Assembly: GCA_025350965.1 (NCBI GenBank)
Contig: JANXWV010000065.1
Span: 1-64,000, forward strand
Origin: Rhizobacter sp.
GTDB taxonomy: Bacteria > Pseudomonadota > Gammaproteobacteria > Burkholderiales > Burkholderiaceae_C
Direction of reading: 5' to 3'
DNA length: 64,000 nucleotides
Position numbers and translations under genes: made by a program. Of the stretch, positions 8,697 through 17,632 are shown in pieces; within the stretch, counting starts at the first letter, position 1; the number at the start of each line of letters is the position of its first letter. Under the pieces are notes generated by a model. The model made no database searches, was not told the origin of the DNA, and saw only the letters and a list, made by a program, of their open reading frames with translations.

Positions 8697-8927
8697 ATGA
8701 CCGACCTCGTTTCCGAGCTCACTGCGCGTGCAAAGGCCTTGCCGCCCGAAGAACGCGCGCGCTTGGCCGCGGAACTTCTCGCCACGCTCGATCGCAGCGA
8801 CGACACCGTTGAAGCAGCGTGGGACGCCGAACTCCGCAGACGAATCGGCGAAGTCGAGAACGGCGCCGTTCAACTGGTCTCCGCAGATGAAGCGTTTGCG
8901 CAGGTTCGGAACGCTCTGCGCCGGTGA
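8697..8927 (+). CDS. Addiction-module antitoxin component (PF09720 type)
   Basis: A 76-residue acidic helical protein. The pattern LTARAKALPPEERARLAAEL followed by LATLD and a C-terminal half with WDAELRRRIGEVENGAVQLV matches the short 'putative addiction module component' family. Members are paired with RelE/ParE toxins and neutralise them. AGGAG lies 8 bases upstream of the ATG. Its stop overlaps the GTG start of the toxin by four bases (GTGA), indicating translational coupling with antitoxin made first. Only 54 bases separate it from the preceding binding-protein gene. Confidence 0.85.
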   Translation: MTDLVSELTARAKALPPEERARLAAELLATLDRSDDTVEAAWDAELRRRIGEVENGAVQLVSADEAFAQVRNALRR

Positions 8928-9217
8928 AGAGCCTTGCCTTCCATCCGGAAGCGCTGACCGAGCTTCAGGAGCAGGCGGTCTACTACGAAGAATGCGGCAA
9001 AGGATTGGGCGAGCGTTTCGTTTCGCAGGTAGAAGCTGCCGCCGCTCTTGCCGCATCCATGCCAGAGATGGGAAGCCCGTACAAGCATCGCACTCGCCGC
9101 GTGTTTCCGAAGGACTTTCCCTTCTCTGTGGTGTACCGCGAGATGGGTGAGGTTTTGGTCATCGTTGCGATCGCAGCATTCCGCCGCAAGCCAGGTTATT
9201 GGCGCCACCGAGAGTGA
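8924..9217 (+). CDS. RelE/ParE-family toxin
   Basis: A 97-residue protein of the RelE/ParE superfamily. It has the characteristic start LAFHPEALTELQEQAVYYEE, the central GLGERFVSQVEAA, and the C-terminal FPFSVVYREMGEVLVIVAIA followed by FRRKPGYWRHR. The closing RRKPGYW is typical of the ParE-like subgroup paired with PF09720 antitoxins. The start is GTG at 8924 inside the antitoxin stop overlap. Target (mRNA on the ribosome or gyrase) cannot be read from sequence. It appears intact. Confidence 0.88.
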   Translation: MKSLAFHPEALTELQEQAVYYEECGKGLGERFVSQVEAAAALAASMPEMGSPYKHRTRRVFPKDFPFSVVYREMGEVLVIVAIAAFRRKPGYWRHRE

Positions 9218-9238
9218 TGTGAGAGAAAACTGGTGCCC

Positions 9239-10633
9239 ATGACCGCCCTGCACGACTTCAGCGCCACCGAGCTCCTTGCCGCCTACCGCAGCAAGGCCCT
9301 GTCGCCGCTCGAGGTGATGCGCGACGTGCTCGCGCACGTGGCCGAATGGGAGCCGCACATTCGTGCCACCTACGCGCTCGACGCCGAGGCCGCGCTGGCG
9401 CAGGCATCGGCCGCCGAGGCGCGCTGGCGCGCCGGCGCGCCGTGCGGCGCACTCGACGGCGTGCCGATCACGCTGAAGGAGAACATCGCGACGCGTGGCA
9501 TGGCGATGCCGCTCGGCAGCGCCGCTACCGAACTGGCACCCGCCCTTCACGACGCGCCGCCGGCCGCGCGTGCGCGCGAGGCCGGCGCGGTGTGCTTCAG
9601 CAAGACCACGATGCCCGACTACGGCATGCTGTCGTCGGGGCTGTCGAGCTTTCACCCGCTCACCCGGAACCCGTGGGACTTGCGCAAGAACCCCGGCGGC
9701 AGCAGCGCCGGTGCGGCCGCCGCGGCTGCGGCCGGCTACGGCCCGCTGCACGTGGGCACCGACATCGGCGGCTCGGTGCGCCTGCCGGCAGGCTGGTGCG
9801 GCGTGTTCGCGCTGAAGCCGAGCTTGGGGCGCATCCCCATCTACCCGCCGTATGCCGGCCGCGTGGCCGGGCCGATGACGCGCACCGTGGCCGACGCCGC
9901 ATTGCTGATGGCCACGCTCAGCCTGCCCGATGCGCGCGACACCATGAGCCTGCCTTACCAGCCCATCGCCTGGCAGCAGCTCGACCGCGACGTGCGTGGC
10001 CTGAAGCTCGGCCTGTTGATGGACGCCGGCTGGGGCGACCCGGTCGAGCCTGAGGTGCGCGCTGCGGTGCTGGCCGCCGCGCGGGCGTTCGAGGCCGCTG
10101 GCGCCATCGTGGAGCCGATGCAACCGTTCATGGTGCGTGCCATGGCCGACGGCCTGGACGACTTCTGGCGCCAGCGTTCGTGGCTCGACATCAGCGCGCT
10201 GAGCGAAGCGCGCCGCGCCAAGGTGCTGCCTTACATCGTCGAGTGGGCGCGCGGCGGCGCGGGCCTGTCCGGCGAACGCGTGTTCCGCGGCTACAGCCAG
10301 ATGGGCGCGATGCGCGACGCTGCCGTGGCCGCATGCGCGCCCTATGACTTCGTGCTCTCGCCCACCTCACCGATGCCGGCCTATGCAGCCGAGTTGCCCG
10401 CCCCGGCCAACGACCCGGTGCGGCCGTTCGAGCACATTGCGTTCACGTTGCCGTACAACATGAGCGAGCAGCCCGCGGCGAGCATCAACGCCGGCACCAC
10501 GGCCGGCGGCCTGCCCATCGGCTTGCAGATCATCGGCCAGCGTTTCGACGATCTCGGCGTGCTGCAACTTGCGCGCGCCTGGGAGTTGATGCGCCCGGCT
10601 CAGCGCGCGTGGCCGGCGCCGCCGACACGCTGA
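9239..10633 (+). CDS. Amidase (amidase signature family)
   Basis: A 464-residue amidase-signature hydrolase. The Lys-cisSer-Ser triad is visible: K80 in VPITLKEN, S155 in NPGGSSAG and S179 in GTDIGGSVRLPAG, with the expected 24-residue spacing of the two serines. The family hydrolyses amide bonds of varied small substrates; position and sequence do not identify this one, and it is not GatA (no gatC/gatB nearby, and the C-terminus differs). The ATG at 9239 follows a GTG two codons earlier; either could serve. It converges on the dehydratase gene with 19 bases between the stops. Confidence 0.88.
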   Translation: MTALHDFSATELLAAYRSKALSPLEVMRDVLAHVAEWEPHIRATYALDAEAALAQASAAEARWRAGAPCGALDGVPITLKENIATRGMAMPLGSAATELAPALHDAPPAARAREAGAVCFSKTTMPDYGMLSSGLSSFHPLTRNPWDLRKNPGGSSAGAAAAAAAGYGPLHVGTDIGGSVRLPAGWCGVFALKPSLGRIPIYPPYAGRVAGPMTRTVADAALLMATLSLPDARDTMSLPYQPIAWQQLDRDVRGLKLGLLMDAGWGDPVEPEVRAAVLAAARAFEAAGAIVEPMQPFMVRAMADGLDDFWRQRSWLDISALSEARRAKVLPYIVEWARGGAGLSGERVFRGYSQMGAMRDAAVAACAPYDFVLSPTSPMPAYAAELPAPANDPVRPFEHIAFTLPYNMSEQPAASINAGTTAGGLPIGLQIIGQRFDDLGVLQLARAWELMRPAQRAWPAPPTR

Positions 10634-10652
10634 ACAACCCGTCGACAGCGGC

Positions 10653-11621
10653 TCACTCGGCCGCCTCGGCGCCTGTCATCAGCGCCACGAACCGGTCGAT
10701 GCCGATGTTCCCGCCGGACAAGGTGATGCCCACGCGCTGGCCGGAGAACTGCTCCTTGTGCAGCATCAGGGCCGCCAGCGCACACGCACCCGAAGGCTCG
10801 AGCACGACCTTCATGCGCTCGAAGGCGAAGCGCATCGCCTGCACCACCACCGGGTCGGGCACGGCGAGCACGTCGGTCACGAGCGCGCGGATCACCTCGA
10901 ACGGGTGCGCGCCGATGGCCTGCGTCTGCTGGCCGTCGCAGATGGTGCGCGGCACGTCGATGCTGACGATGCGCCCGGCGCGCAGCGACATCTGCATGTC
11001 GTTGCCCCGCTCGGGCTCGGCACCAAACATGCGGATGGCCGGGTTCAAGTGCTTCGCGGCCACGCTGCAGCCCGACAGAAAGCCGCCGCCGCCGGCGCAG
11101 ACGATCAGCGCGTCGAGCGGGCCGACGTCGTCGATGAGCTCCAGCGCGGCCGTGCCCTGCCCGGCCATCACCGGCAGGTGATCGAACGGCGGAATGAGCG
11201 CTGCGCCGCGTTCAGTGACGAGCTGCTGCGCGATGGCGCTGCGGTCTTCCTTGTAGCGGTCGTACACGATGACCTCGGCACCGTAGGCCTTCGTGGCCGC
11301 CACCTTCAGCGCCGGCGCGTCGTGCGGCATCACGATGGTGGCGCGGCAGCCGTGCATCTGCGCGGCCAGCGCCACCGCCTGCGCGTGGTTGCCCGACGAG
11401 AACGCGACCACGCCGCGCGCGCGCTCGGCGTCGGTCAGCACGTTCACGGCGTTGTAGCCGCCACGGAACTTGAACGCACCCATGCGCTGCAGGTTCTCGG
11501 CCTTCATGAACACGTTGGCGCCGAGCAGCGCGTCGAGCGTGCGCGAGGTGAGCACCGGCGTGCGGTGGGCGATGCCCTTGATGCGGGCGGCGGCGGCTTC
11601 GATGTCGGTGAACTGGAGCAT
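10653..11621 (-). CDS. Threonine/serine dehydratase, PLP-dependent (fold type II)
   Basis: A 322-residue cytoplasmic enzyme that removes water then ammonia from threonine or serine to give a 2-oxo acid, or possibly racemises serine or deaminates hydroxyaspartate. The PLP lysine is K51 in GAFKFRGG, the substrate loop is SSGNHA (75-80), and the phosphate-binding glycine loop GGGGFLSG is at 177-184. There is no C-terminal ACT domain, so it is the short catabolic (TdcB-like) form without isoleucine feedback. It sits 2 bases after the DUF1415 gene in a three-gene minus-strand operon with DUF1415 and the exported DNA ligase. Confidence 0.88.
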   Translation of the reverse strand: MLQFTDIEAAAARIKGIAHRTPVLTSRTLDALLGANVFMKAENLQRMGAFKFRGGYNAVNVLTDAERARGVVAFSSGNHAQAVALAAQMHGCRATIVMPHDAPALKVAATKAYGAEVIVYDRYKEDRSAIAQQLVTERGAALIPPFDHLPVMAGQGTAALELIDDVGPLDALIVCAGGGGFLSGCSVAAKHLNPAIRMFGAEPERGNDMQMSLRAGRIVSIDVPRTICDGQQTQAIGAHPFEVIRALVTDVLAVPDPVVVQAMRFAFERMKVVLEPSGACALAALMLHKEQFSGQRVGITLSGGNIGIDRFVALMTGAEAAE

Positions 11622-11623
11622 GG

Positions 11624-12268
11624 TCAGAGTGGGTGGGGCGAGGGGTTCGCCTTGGGCTGGGCGGGATGTTCAGACCCTTGGATCGCGTCGATTCTGCATT
11701 GCTCGACCAGCGCCGCCCAACCCTCGGCGCCGAGGGCATCGAGTGCGCGCAGGTTCGCATCGACGATGGCCTCGGGCTCGGGGAAGGCCTCGACCGCGCG
11801 GTCGATGCTGTCTTCGCGCAGCAGGTGCAGCGTGGGGTAGGGCGAGCGGTTGGTGGCGTTGGCCATGTCGTGCGCGTCGGTTCCGGCGAATTGGTACTGC
11901 GGGTGGAAGCTCGCGACCTGCAGCTCGCCCTCCAGGCCCAGCGCGTCGACGAGGCTGTCGACGGCCTCGAGTGCCTGGTTGAAGTCGGTGAAGTCACTGA
12001 GCACGTGCGGGTGAATGAGCAGCGTCGTCTCGGTCTCGGCCGGGTCGGCCTGCGCGAGAAAGCGCAACTCGTCGGCCAGGTGCAACAGCAGCGCAGGCAG
12101 GTCGCGCGCACCGCTTGCGACGAAGCGCACCTGCCCCTTGACGAGCGGCGCCTTCGCGAAGGGGCACAGGTTCAGACCGACGACGGCGCGCGTGACCCAC
12201 GCGCGGGTGTGCTGGATGACCACGTCCGGTGTCGGCGGAACGGTTGAGTTCGGCAAGGTGAAGCTCAT
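11624..12268 (-). CDS. DUF1415 domain protein
   Basis: A 214-residue cytoplasmic protein of the DUF1415 family, found widely in beta- and gammaproteobacteria and of unknown function. Recognisable blocks are VVGLNLCPFAKAPL near residue 30 (a conserved Cys-Pro-Phe) and SFHPQYQFAGTDAHDMANAT followed by NRSPYPTLHLLRE near residue 125. Its ATG overlaps the stop of the ligase gene (ATGA, 12265-12268), so it is translationally coupled to it. Neighbours do not suggest a single pathway. Confidence 0.88.
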   Translation of the reverse strand: MSFTLPNSTVPPTPDVVIQHTRAWVTRAVVGLNLCPFAKAPLVKGQVRFVASGARDLPALLLHLADELRFLAQADPAETETTLLIHPHVLSDFTDFNQALEAVDSLVDALGLEGELQVASFHPQYQFAGTDAHDMANATNRSPYPTLHLLREDSIDRAVEAFPEPEAIVDANLRALDALGAEGWAALVEQCRIDAIQGSEHPAQPKANPSPHPL

Positions 12269-13140
12269 GCCGAATCATGCATGCGCACGAAGGTGGCGAA
12301 GCGCGGCAGGCCGGTCGAGGTGAGGTCGCGGTAGCGGTAGGTGACGACACTGCCGGCCGGTGGCGGGGACCGGCGCTGCGCATCGCCGAGGCCGCTGCCT
12401 ATGGCGAACTCGCGGCCTTCCGGCGTGCGCACCCACAACGCGCCGGTCTGCCCGGCGTACTTGCCCTTGCCCGGCAGGTGCGCCAGCACCAGCGCTTCGC
12501 TGTCGAGCTGCGGCTTGAGCTTGACGAGCACGTCGCTGCGGCCGGTCTGGTAGGCCGCGTCGGCGCGGTGCAGCACCAGGCCTTCGCCGCCTTGCGCCAG
12601 CACGCTCGCGAGGAATGCGCGCATCGCAGCGGGGTCGGCCACCGGGCGCTGCTCGACGGCGTGCAGCTGCGGCATGGCCGACTGCCGCACCACGTCACGG
12701 ATGCGCTGGGCGCGCTGCGCAAAGCTGCCCGCAGCGCCCGGCAGCTCGAAGACCTGGTATTGCACTTGCTGCCACGCTGAGGGGTCGGGGGCGTCGCTGC
12801 GAACGAGGCCCGAGAGCGCGTCGAAGCGGCCGCGCGCGAGCCACAGTTCACCGTCAAGCGGCATCGGCGGCAGCGCGGCCGTGAACGCGGCCGGCGCGTG
12901 CACGAGGCGGCCGCTGCGAAACCGCAGTGCGCGGCCGTCCCAGAGCGCGCGCACGCCGTCGAACTTTTCGCTGGCAAGGTAGAGGCGCGGGTCGAGGTGA
13001 TCGCCGTAGACATTCGCGAGCAATACGCCGGGCACTGGCGCGCCGCCGGAGGTGTCGGGCCTCGGGCCGGCGAGCGCTCGGCAGGTAGGCAGCGCAACAG
13101 CCGCCAGGGCTGTCAGCAAGGTTCTTCGCATCGTGTTCAT
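12265..13140 (-). CDS. ligE: Exported minimal ATP-dependent DNA ligase (LigE type)
   Basis: A 291-residue ATP-dependent DNA ligase with only the nucleotidyltransferase and OB-fold domains. The adenylation motif I is EKFDGVRALWDG with K59 as the expected AMP-linked lysine; motif IV is GGEGLVLH and motif V VKLKP. The N-terminus MNTMRRTLLTALAAVALPTC is a signal sequence, matching the LigE family of proteobacterial ligases sent to the periplasm and proposed to act on extracellular or incoming DNA. It is the first gene of the operon with DUF1415 and the dehydratase. A much longer upstream frame is an antisense shadow of leuS. Confidence 0.85.
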   Translation of the reverse strand: MNTMRRTLLTALAAVALPTCRALAGPRPDTSGGAPVPGVLLANVYGDHLDPRLYLASEKFDGVRALWDGRALRFRSGRLVHAPAAFTAALPPMPLDGELWLARGRFDALSGLVRSDAPDPSAWQQVQYQVFELPGAAGSFAQRAQRIRDVVRQSAMPQLHAVEQRPVADPAAMRAFLASVLAQGGEGLVLHRADAAYQTGRSDVLVKLKPQLDSEALVLAHLPGKGKYAGQTGALWVRTPEGREFAIGSGLGDAQRRSPPPAGSVVTYRYRDLTSTGLPRFATFVRMHDSA

Positions 13141-13248
13141 GGTGGAGGCCTGCGGTGGGGAATGGGCGCATGATGGTGCGCACCACCCCGAGCCGTCCAT
13201 CCACTGGCCGAGGGCACCCGAACGGGGGCTTGGCCGAGGGCGCATTCC

Positions 13249-13254
13249 TATAAT
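13249..13254 (+). promoter_or_regulatory. Candidate -10 element of leuS promoter
   Basis: A perfect TATAAT 49 bases before the leuS ATG. I see no good -35 at 16-18 bases, so the call rests on the -10 hexamer and its position. Transcription would start near 13261, just at the tandem repeat. Confidence 0.45.
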
Positions 13255-13260
13255 CGACGC

Positions 13261-13296
13261 CACCTTGCCGGGCACCTTGCCCGGCACCTTGAGCAG
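13261..13296 (+). repeat. 12-bp tandem repeat, 3 units, in leuS leader
   Basis: Units CACCTTGCCGGG, CACCTTGCCCGG and CACCTTGAGCAG follow one another, then a partial CACC, ending 6 bases before the leuS start. They occupy most of the predicted untranslated leader, where a ribosome binding site would normally sit; no strong Shine-Dalgarno is visible. Confidence 0.8.
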
Positions 13297-13302
13297 CACC
13301 GC

Positions 13303-16014
13303 ATGAACCCCGATTTCAAACCCGACCAGATCGAGCGCGCCGCGCAAGCCGCGTGGGCTGCCGCTGACGCCTACCGCGTCGTCGAAGACGCGCGCGACGC
13401 CAGCGGCCGGCCCAAGCCGAAGTTCTACGCCTGCTCGATGCTCCCCTACCCCAGCGGCAAGCTGCACATGGGCCATGTGCGCAACTACACCATCAACGAC
13501 ATGCTCACGCGCCAGCTGCGCATGAAGGGCATGAACGTGCTGATGCCGATGGGCTGGGACGCTTTCGGCCTGCCGGCCGAGAACGCCGCGATGGCCAACA
13601 ACGTGCCGCCCGCCGAATGGACGCGCGCGAACATCGCCGACATGAAGGCGCAGATGCAGCCGCTGAGCCTGGCGTTCGACTGGTCGCGCGAGATCGCCAC
13701 CTGTGACCCGAGCTACTACAAGTGGAACCAGTGGTTCTTCCTGCAGCTGCTCGACAAGGGCCTGGCCTACATGAAGACCCAGGTCGTCAACTGGGACCCG
13801 GTCGACCAGACGGTGCTTGCGAACGAGCAGGTGATCGACGGCCGCGGCTGGCGCAGCGACGCGCTGGTCGAGCGGCGCGAAATCCCGGGCTATTACCTCG
13901 CGATCACGCACTACGCTGATGAACTGCTGGCCAACGTGGCCGACCCCACGGCACCCGGCTACCTTCACGGCTGGCCGGAGCGCGTGCGCCTGATGCAGGA
14001 GCACTGGATCGGCAAGAGCGAGGGCGTGCGCTTCGCCTTCCCGCACACCATTCACGGCGCCGATGGCAAGCTGGTCGGTGACGGCCGCCTGTACGTGTTC
14101 ACGACCCGTGCCGACACCATCATGGGCGTCACGTTCTGCGCCGTCGCGCCCGAGCACCCGCTGGCCGTGCACGCGGCGCAGTCGAACCCCGCTGTCGCCG
14201 CGTTCATCGAGGCCTGCAAGGCCGGCGGCACGACCGAAGCCGAGCTCGCCACCCAAGAGAAGAAGGGTGTGGCGACCGGCCTCACTGTCGAGCACCCGCT
14301 GACGCACGAACCCATCGCCGTGTGGGTCGGCAACTACGTGCTGATGAGCTACGGCGACGGCGCGGTCATGGGCGTGCCCGGCCACGACGAGCGCGACTTC
14401 GCGTTCGCGAAGAAGTACGGCATCGACATCCTGCAGGTCATCCACGCCGACGGCGAGCCGCACTTCAGCTACGACCACTGGCAAGACTGGTACGCCCTGA
14501 AAGACATGAGCGGCGAGCGCACCGTCACGATCAATTCCGACGTGTACAGCGGCCTCACGTTCCAGGTGGCGGTCGACGCGGTGGCGCATGCGCTGGAGCT
14601 CAAGCACCTGGGCGCGAAGAAGACCACCTGGCGCCTGCGCGACTGGGGCATCAGCCGCCAACGCTACTGGGGCACGCCGATACCGATCATTCACTGCGCG
14701 GCTTGCGGGCCGGTGCCGGTGCCCGAGGCAGACCTGCCGGTCGTGCTGCCCGAAGACCTGATCCCCGACGGCAGCGGCAACCCGTTGAACAAGCACGCGG
14801 CGTTCCTGAACGTGGCTTGCCCGACCTGCGGCAAGCCGTCGCGGCGCGAGACCGACACGATGGACACCTTCGTCGATTCGGCCTGGTACTACATGCGCTA
14901 TGCCTGCCCCGACAGTGCCGGTGCGATGGTCGATGCGCGCAATGCCTACTGGAACCCGATGGACCAGTACATCGGCGGCATCGAACACGCCGTGCTGCAC
15001 CTGCTCTACGCGCGCTTCTGGACCAAGGCCATGCGCGACCTGGGCCTGGTCGAGAACGGCGAGCCGTTCACCAAGCTGTTCACCCAGGGCATGCTGCTCA
15101 ACGAGTCGTTCTACCGCGAAGACGACGCCGGCAAGAAGCGCTGGTTCTACCCGAGCGAAGTGTCCATCAGCCACGACGACAAGGGCCACCCGGTGGGCGC
15201 CACGGCCGTCGAGGACGGGCTGCCCGTGCTGCTCGGCGGCGTCGAGAAGATGTCGAAGTCGAAAAACAACGTGGTCGAGCCGCGCGACATCATCGCGAAG
15301 TTCGGTGCCGACACGGCACGCCTGTTCACGATGTTCGCCGCACCCCCCGACCAGAGCGCGGCCTGGTCCGACAGCGGCGCCGAAGGCTCGTTCCGGTACC
15401 TGCGCAGGCTCTGGGCATTCGGCGTGAAGCACGCCGAGACGATTCGCACGGCCACCACGTCGAACACGCAAGGTGCCGACGGCAACATCGGCGTCGGCGT
15501 CGGCGCCAGCGCCGCAGCGAAGGAACTGCGCCGCGAAGTGCACCTGCTGCTGCGCCAGATCAGCCACGACTACGAGCGCATTCAGTACAACACCGTGGTC
15601 TCGGGCTGCATGAAGCTGCTCAACGCGTTCGAAGGCGCGAAGCTCAGCGCCGCGCCGGCCGACGCGAGCGTGCTGCGCGAAGGCTTCGGCATCTTGCTGC
15701 GCGCGCTCTACCCGGCCGCGCCGCACACCGCGTGGCAGTTGTGGCAAGACCTGGGCTGCGAGCGCGACCACGGCGACCTGCTCGACGCGCCCTGGCCGGC
15801 CGTCGACATGGCGGCGCTGGAGCAGGCCGAGATCGAGCTGATGCTGCAGGTCAACGGCAAGCTGCGCGGCAGCATTCGCGTGGCGGCCACGGCCGGCAAA
15901 CACACCATCGAAGCGGCCGCAATGAAGAGCCCGGACTTCATCAAGTTCGCCGAAGGCAAGCGCCCGAAGAAGGTGATCGTGGTGCCGGGCCGGCTCGTGA
16001 ACATCGTCGTTTGA
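13303..16014 (+). CDS. leuS: Leucyl-tRNA synthetase
   Basis: A 903-residue class I aminoacyl-tRNA synthetase charging tRNA-Leu. The HIGH signature appears as HMGH at residues 55-58, and KMSKS near residue 649. The CP1 editing domain lies between ([20 protein letters not shown] near 265), followed by the Leu-specific and anticodon-binding domains. Length fits the bacterial family, perhaps slightly long owing to an insert around residues 725-740 ([11 protein letters not shown]). The final codons lie in an 11-bp duplication leading into lptE. leuS-lptE-holA is a conserved proteobacterial order. Confidence 0.98.
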   Translation: MNPDFKPDQIERAAQAAWAAADAYRVVEDARDASGRPKPKFYACSMLPYPSGKLHMGHVRNYTINDMLTRQLRMKGMNVLMPMGWDAFGLPAENAAMANNVPPAEWTRANIADMKAQMQPLSLAFDWSREIATCDPSYYKWNQWFFLQLLDKGLAYMKTQVVNWDPVDQTVLANEQVIDGRGWRSDALVERREIPGYYLAITHYADELLANVADPTAPGYLHGWPERVRLMQEHWIGKSEGVRFAFPHTIHGADGKLVGDGRLYVFTTRADTIMGVTFCAVAPEHPLAVHAAQSNPAVAAFIEACKAGGTTEAELATQEKKGVATGLTVEHPLTHEPIAVWVGNYVLMSYGDGAVMGVPGHDERDFAFAKKYGIDILQVIHADGEPHFSYDHWQDWYALKDMSGERTVTINSDVYSGLTFQVAVDAVAHALELKHLGAKKTTWRLRDWGISRQRYWGTPIPIIHCAACGPVPVPEADLPVVLPEDLIPDGSGNPLNKHAAFLNVACPTCGKPSRRETDTMDTFVDSAWYYMRYACPDSAGAMVDARNAYWNPMDQYIGGIEHAVLHLLYARFWTKAMRDLGLVENGEPFTKLFTQGMLLNESFYREDDAGKKRWFYPSEVSISHDDKGHPVGATAVEDGLPVLLGGVEKMSKSKNNVVEPRDIIAKFGADTARLFTMFAAPPDQSAAWSDSGAEGSFRYLRRLWAFGVKHAETIRTATTSNTQGADGNIGVGVGASAAAKELRREVHLLLRQISHDYERIQYNTVVSGCMKLLNAFEGAKLSAAPADASVLREGFGILLRALYPAAPHTAWQLWQDLGCERDHGDLLDAPWPAVDMAALEQAEIELMLQVNGKLRGSIRVAATAGKHTIEAAAMKSPDFIKFAEGKRPKKVIVVPGRLVNIVV

Positions 16015-16026
16015 GCGTCGTTTGAG
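16005..16026 (+). repeat. 11-bp tandem duplication across the leuS stop and lptE start
   Basis: CGTCGTTTGAG occurs twice head to tail (16005-16015 and 16016-16026). The first copy holds the leuS stop TGA and the second holds the TTG proposed as the lptE start. Confidence 0.75.
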
Positions 16027-16528
16027 TTCAGCATTGAACACGCCGCGCCGCGCCCTGCTGCTGGCCTGCGGGGCCGCACTGGCTGGCTGCGGCTTCGAGT
16101 TGCGGCGCGCCCCGGAGTTGCGCTTTCGCACCATCCAGCTGACCGGCTTCAAGCCGCATTCACCGCTCTTCGACGAGTTGCGGCGGAACATCGATGCGAG
16201 TACCACCACGCTCGTGGTCGAGGCACTGCCGCAAGCGCAGGTGGTGCTGGAAGCGCTCACCGACGCGCGCGAGAAGGTGGTCGTCGCGAGCAATTCGGTC
16301 GGCCAGGTGACCGAACTGCAACTGCGCGCACGCTTCGTCTTCCGCGTGCGCAGCGTCGCCGGCAAGGAGTTGATCCCGCAGGCCGAGATCGTGCAGAGCC
16401 GCGACCTGAGCTACACCGAGAGCGCCGCGCTCGGCAAGGAGCAGGAAGAGGCGTTCCTGTACCGAACCATGCAAAGCGACATCGTGGCGCAGGTGCTGCG
16501 CCGGCTCGCATCCCTGCGGGCCGTTTGA
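16022..16528 (+). CDS. lptE: LPS-assembly lipoprotein LptE
   Basis: A 168-residue outer-membrane lipoprotein that plugs the LptD barrel and helps insert lipopolysaccharide. Signal peptide RRALLLACGAALAGC ends in a lipobox LAGC with C23 as the lipidated cysteine, followed by GFELRRAPELRFRTIQLTGF, the typical LptE opening. No ATG fits; I chose TTG at 16022, with TTG at 16034 as alternative, and no strong ribosome binding site is seen, so coupling to leuS is likely. It lies between leuS and holA. Its partner lptD is 11 kb downstream in this window. Confidence 0.9.
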   Translation: MSSALNTPRRALLLACGAALAGCGFELRRAPELRFRTIQLTGFKPHSPLFDELRRNIDASTTTLVVEALPQAQVVLEALTDAREKVVVASNSVGQVTELQLRARFVFRVRSVAGKELIPQAEIVQSRDLSYTESAALGKEQEEAFLYRTMQSDIVAQVLRRLASLRAV

Positions 16529-16532
16529 CGCC

Positions 16533-17627
16533 ATGCAGGTCCGCGCCGATCAACTCAAGGCCCACTTGAGCAAGGGCCTGCGCCCGCTCTACACCGTGTG
16601 GGGCGACGAACCGCTGCTGGCGCAGGAAGCCGGTGACGCGATCCGCGCTGCAGCGCGCGCCGCCGGTTGCGGCGAGCGCCAGGTGCATACCGTGGCCGGC
16701 AACCACTTCGACTGGAGCAGCCTGCTCGGTGCGTCGATGGCGATGAGCCTGTTCTCGGACAAGCAGCTGATCGAGATCCGCATTCCGTCCGGCAAGCCAG
16801 GCAAGGACGGCTCAGCCGCGCTGCAGCGCTATTGCGGGCACCTGTCGGACGACGTGGTGACGCTGGTGCAACTGCCCAAACTCGACCGCACGCAGCAGGC
16901 CGGCGCGTGGTTCATGGCGCTCGACAACGCCGGCGTGACGGTGCGCGTCGACCCGGTCGAGCGCGCGGCGCTGCCGCTGTGGATTGCGCAACGCCTGAAG
17001 GCGCAGGGGCAGCAGGTGCAGGCGGGCGAGGCCGGGCAACGCACGCTCGCGTTCTTCGCCGACCGCGTGGAAGGCAACCTGCTCGCCGCGCACCAGGAGA
17101 TCCAGAAACTCGGGCTGCTGTACCCGGCTGGCGAGCTTGACTTCGAACAGGTCGAGGCCGCCGTGCTGAACGTCGCCCGCTACGATGTGTTCAAGCTTGG
17201 CGAGGCCGTGCTTGCGGGTCAGGTGGCGCGTGCGCTGCGCATGCTCGAAGGCCTGCGCGCCGAGGGCGAGGCCGCCGTGCTGGTGCACTGGACGCTGACC
17301 GAGGACATCCGCAACCTCAAGCGCGTGAAAGACGCCGTGAGCGCCGGCCGGCCATTGCCGATGGCGTTGCGCGAGGTACGCGTGTGGGGCGCCAAGGAGC
17401 GCCTGTTCGAGCGCGTGGTGCCCCTGCTCAGCGACCACGCTGCTGCTCACTTGCTGGAGGCTGCGCAAGTGTGTGACGGGCTGGTCAAAGGCTTGAAGCA
17501 CCCCGACTGGCCACTGGAGCCTTGGGATGGCCTGAAGCGCCTGGTGTTGATGGTGTGCGAGCGCGTGGCGGCGGGGCAGGTCAAGCGGTCGAGCCCGGCC
17601 GGGCCGCGGTTGGCACTCGAAGCGTAG
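16533..17627 (+). CDS. holA: DNA polymerase III subunit delta
   Basis: A 364-residue clamp-loader subunit that opens the beta sliding clamp. The N-terminal AAA-like domain starts MQVRADQLKAHLSKGLRPLY and continues VWGDEPLLAQEAGDAIRAAA. The region VEGNLLAAHQEIQKLGLLYP near residue 175 and the C-terminal EDIRNLKRVKDA segment are characteristic. Delta lacks a functional Walker A, as here. It follows lptE by 4 bases, forming the leuS-lptE-holA operon, and is convergent with the PIN gene 5 bases away. Confidence 0.95.
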   Translation: MQVRADQLKAHLSKGLRPLYTVWGDEPLLAQEAGDAIRAAARAAGCGERQVHTVAGNHFDWSSLLGASMAMSLFSDKQLIEIRIPSGKPGKDGSAALQRYCGHLSDDVVTLVQLPKLDRTQQAGAWFMALDNAGVTVRVDPVERAALPLWIAQRLKAQGQQVQAGEAGQRTLAFFADRVEGNLLAAHQEIQKLGLLYPAGELDFEQVEAAVLNVARYDVFKLGEAVLAGQVARALRMLEGLRAEGEAAVLVHWTLTEDIRNLKRVKDAVSAGRPLPMALREVRVWGAKERLFERVVPLLSDHAAAHLLEAAQVCDGLVKGLKHPDWPLEPWDGLKRLVLMVCERVAAGQVKRSSPAGPRLALEA

Positions 17628-17632
17628 GCGCG

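Noticed and set aside
12265..16365. A 1366-codon open frame on the minus strand spanning leuS
   Set aside because: Only its last 291 codons are a gene (the exported ligase). The rest is antisense to leuS, is His/Arg/Val-rich and reads as a mirror of leuS codons, as expected in very GC-rich DNA.
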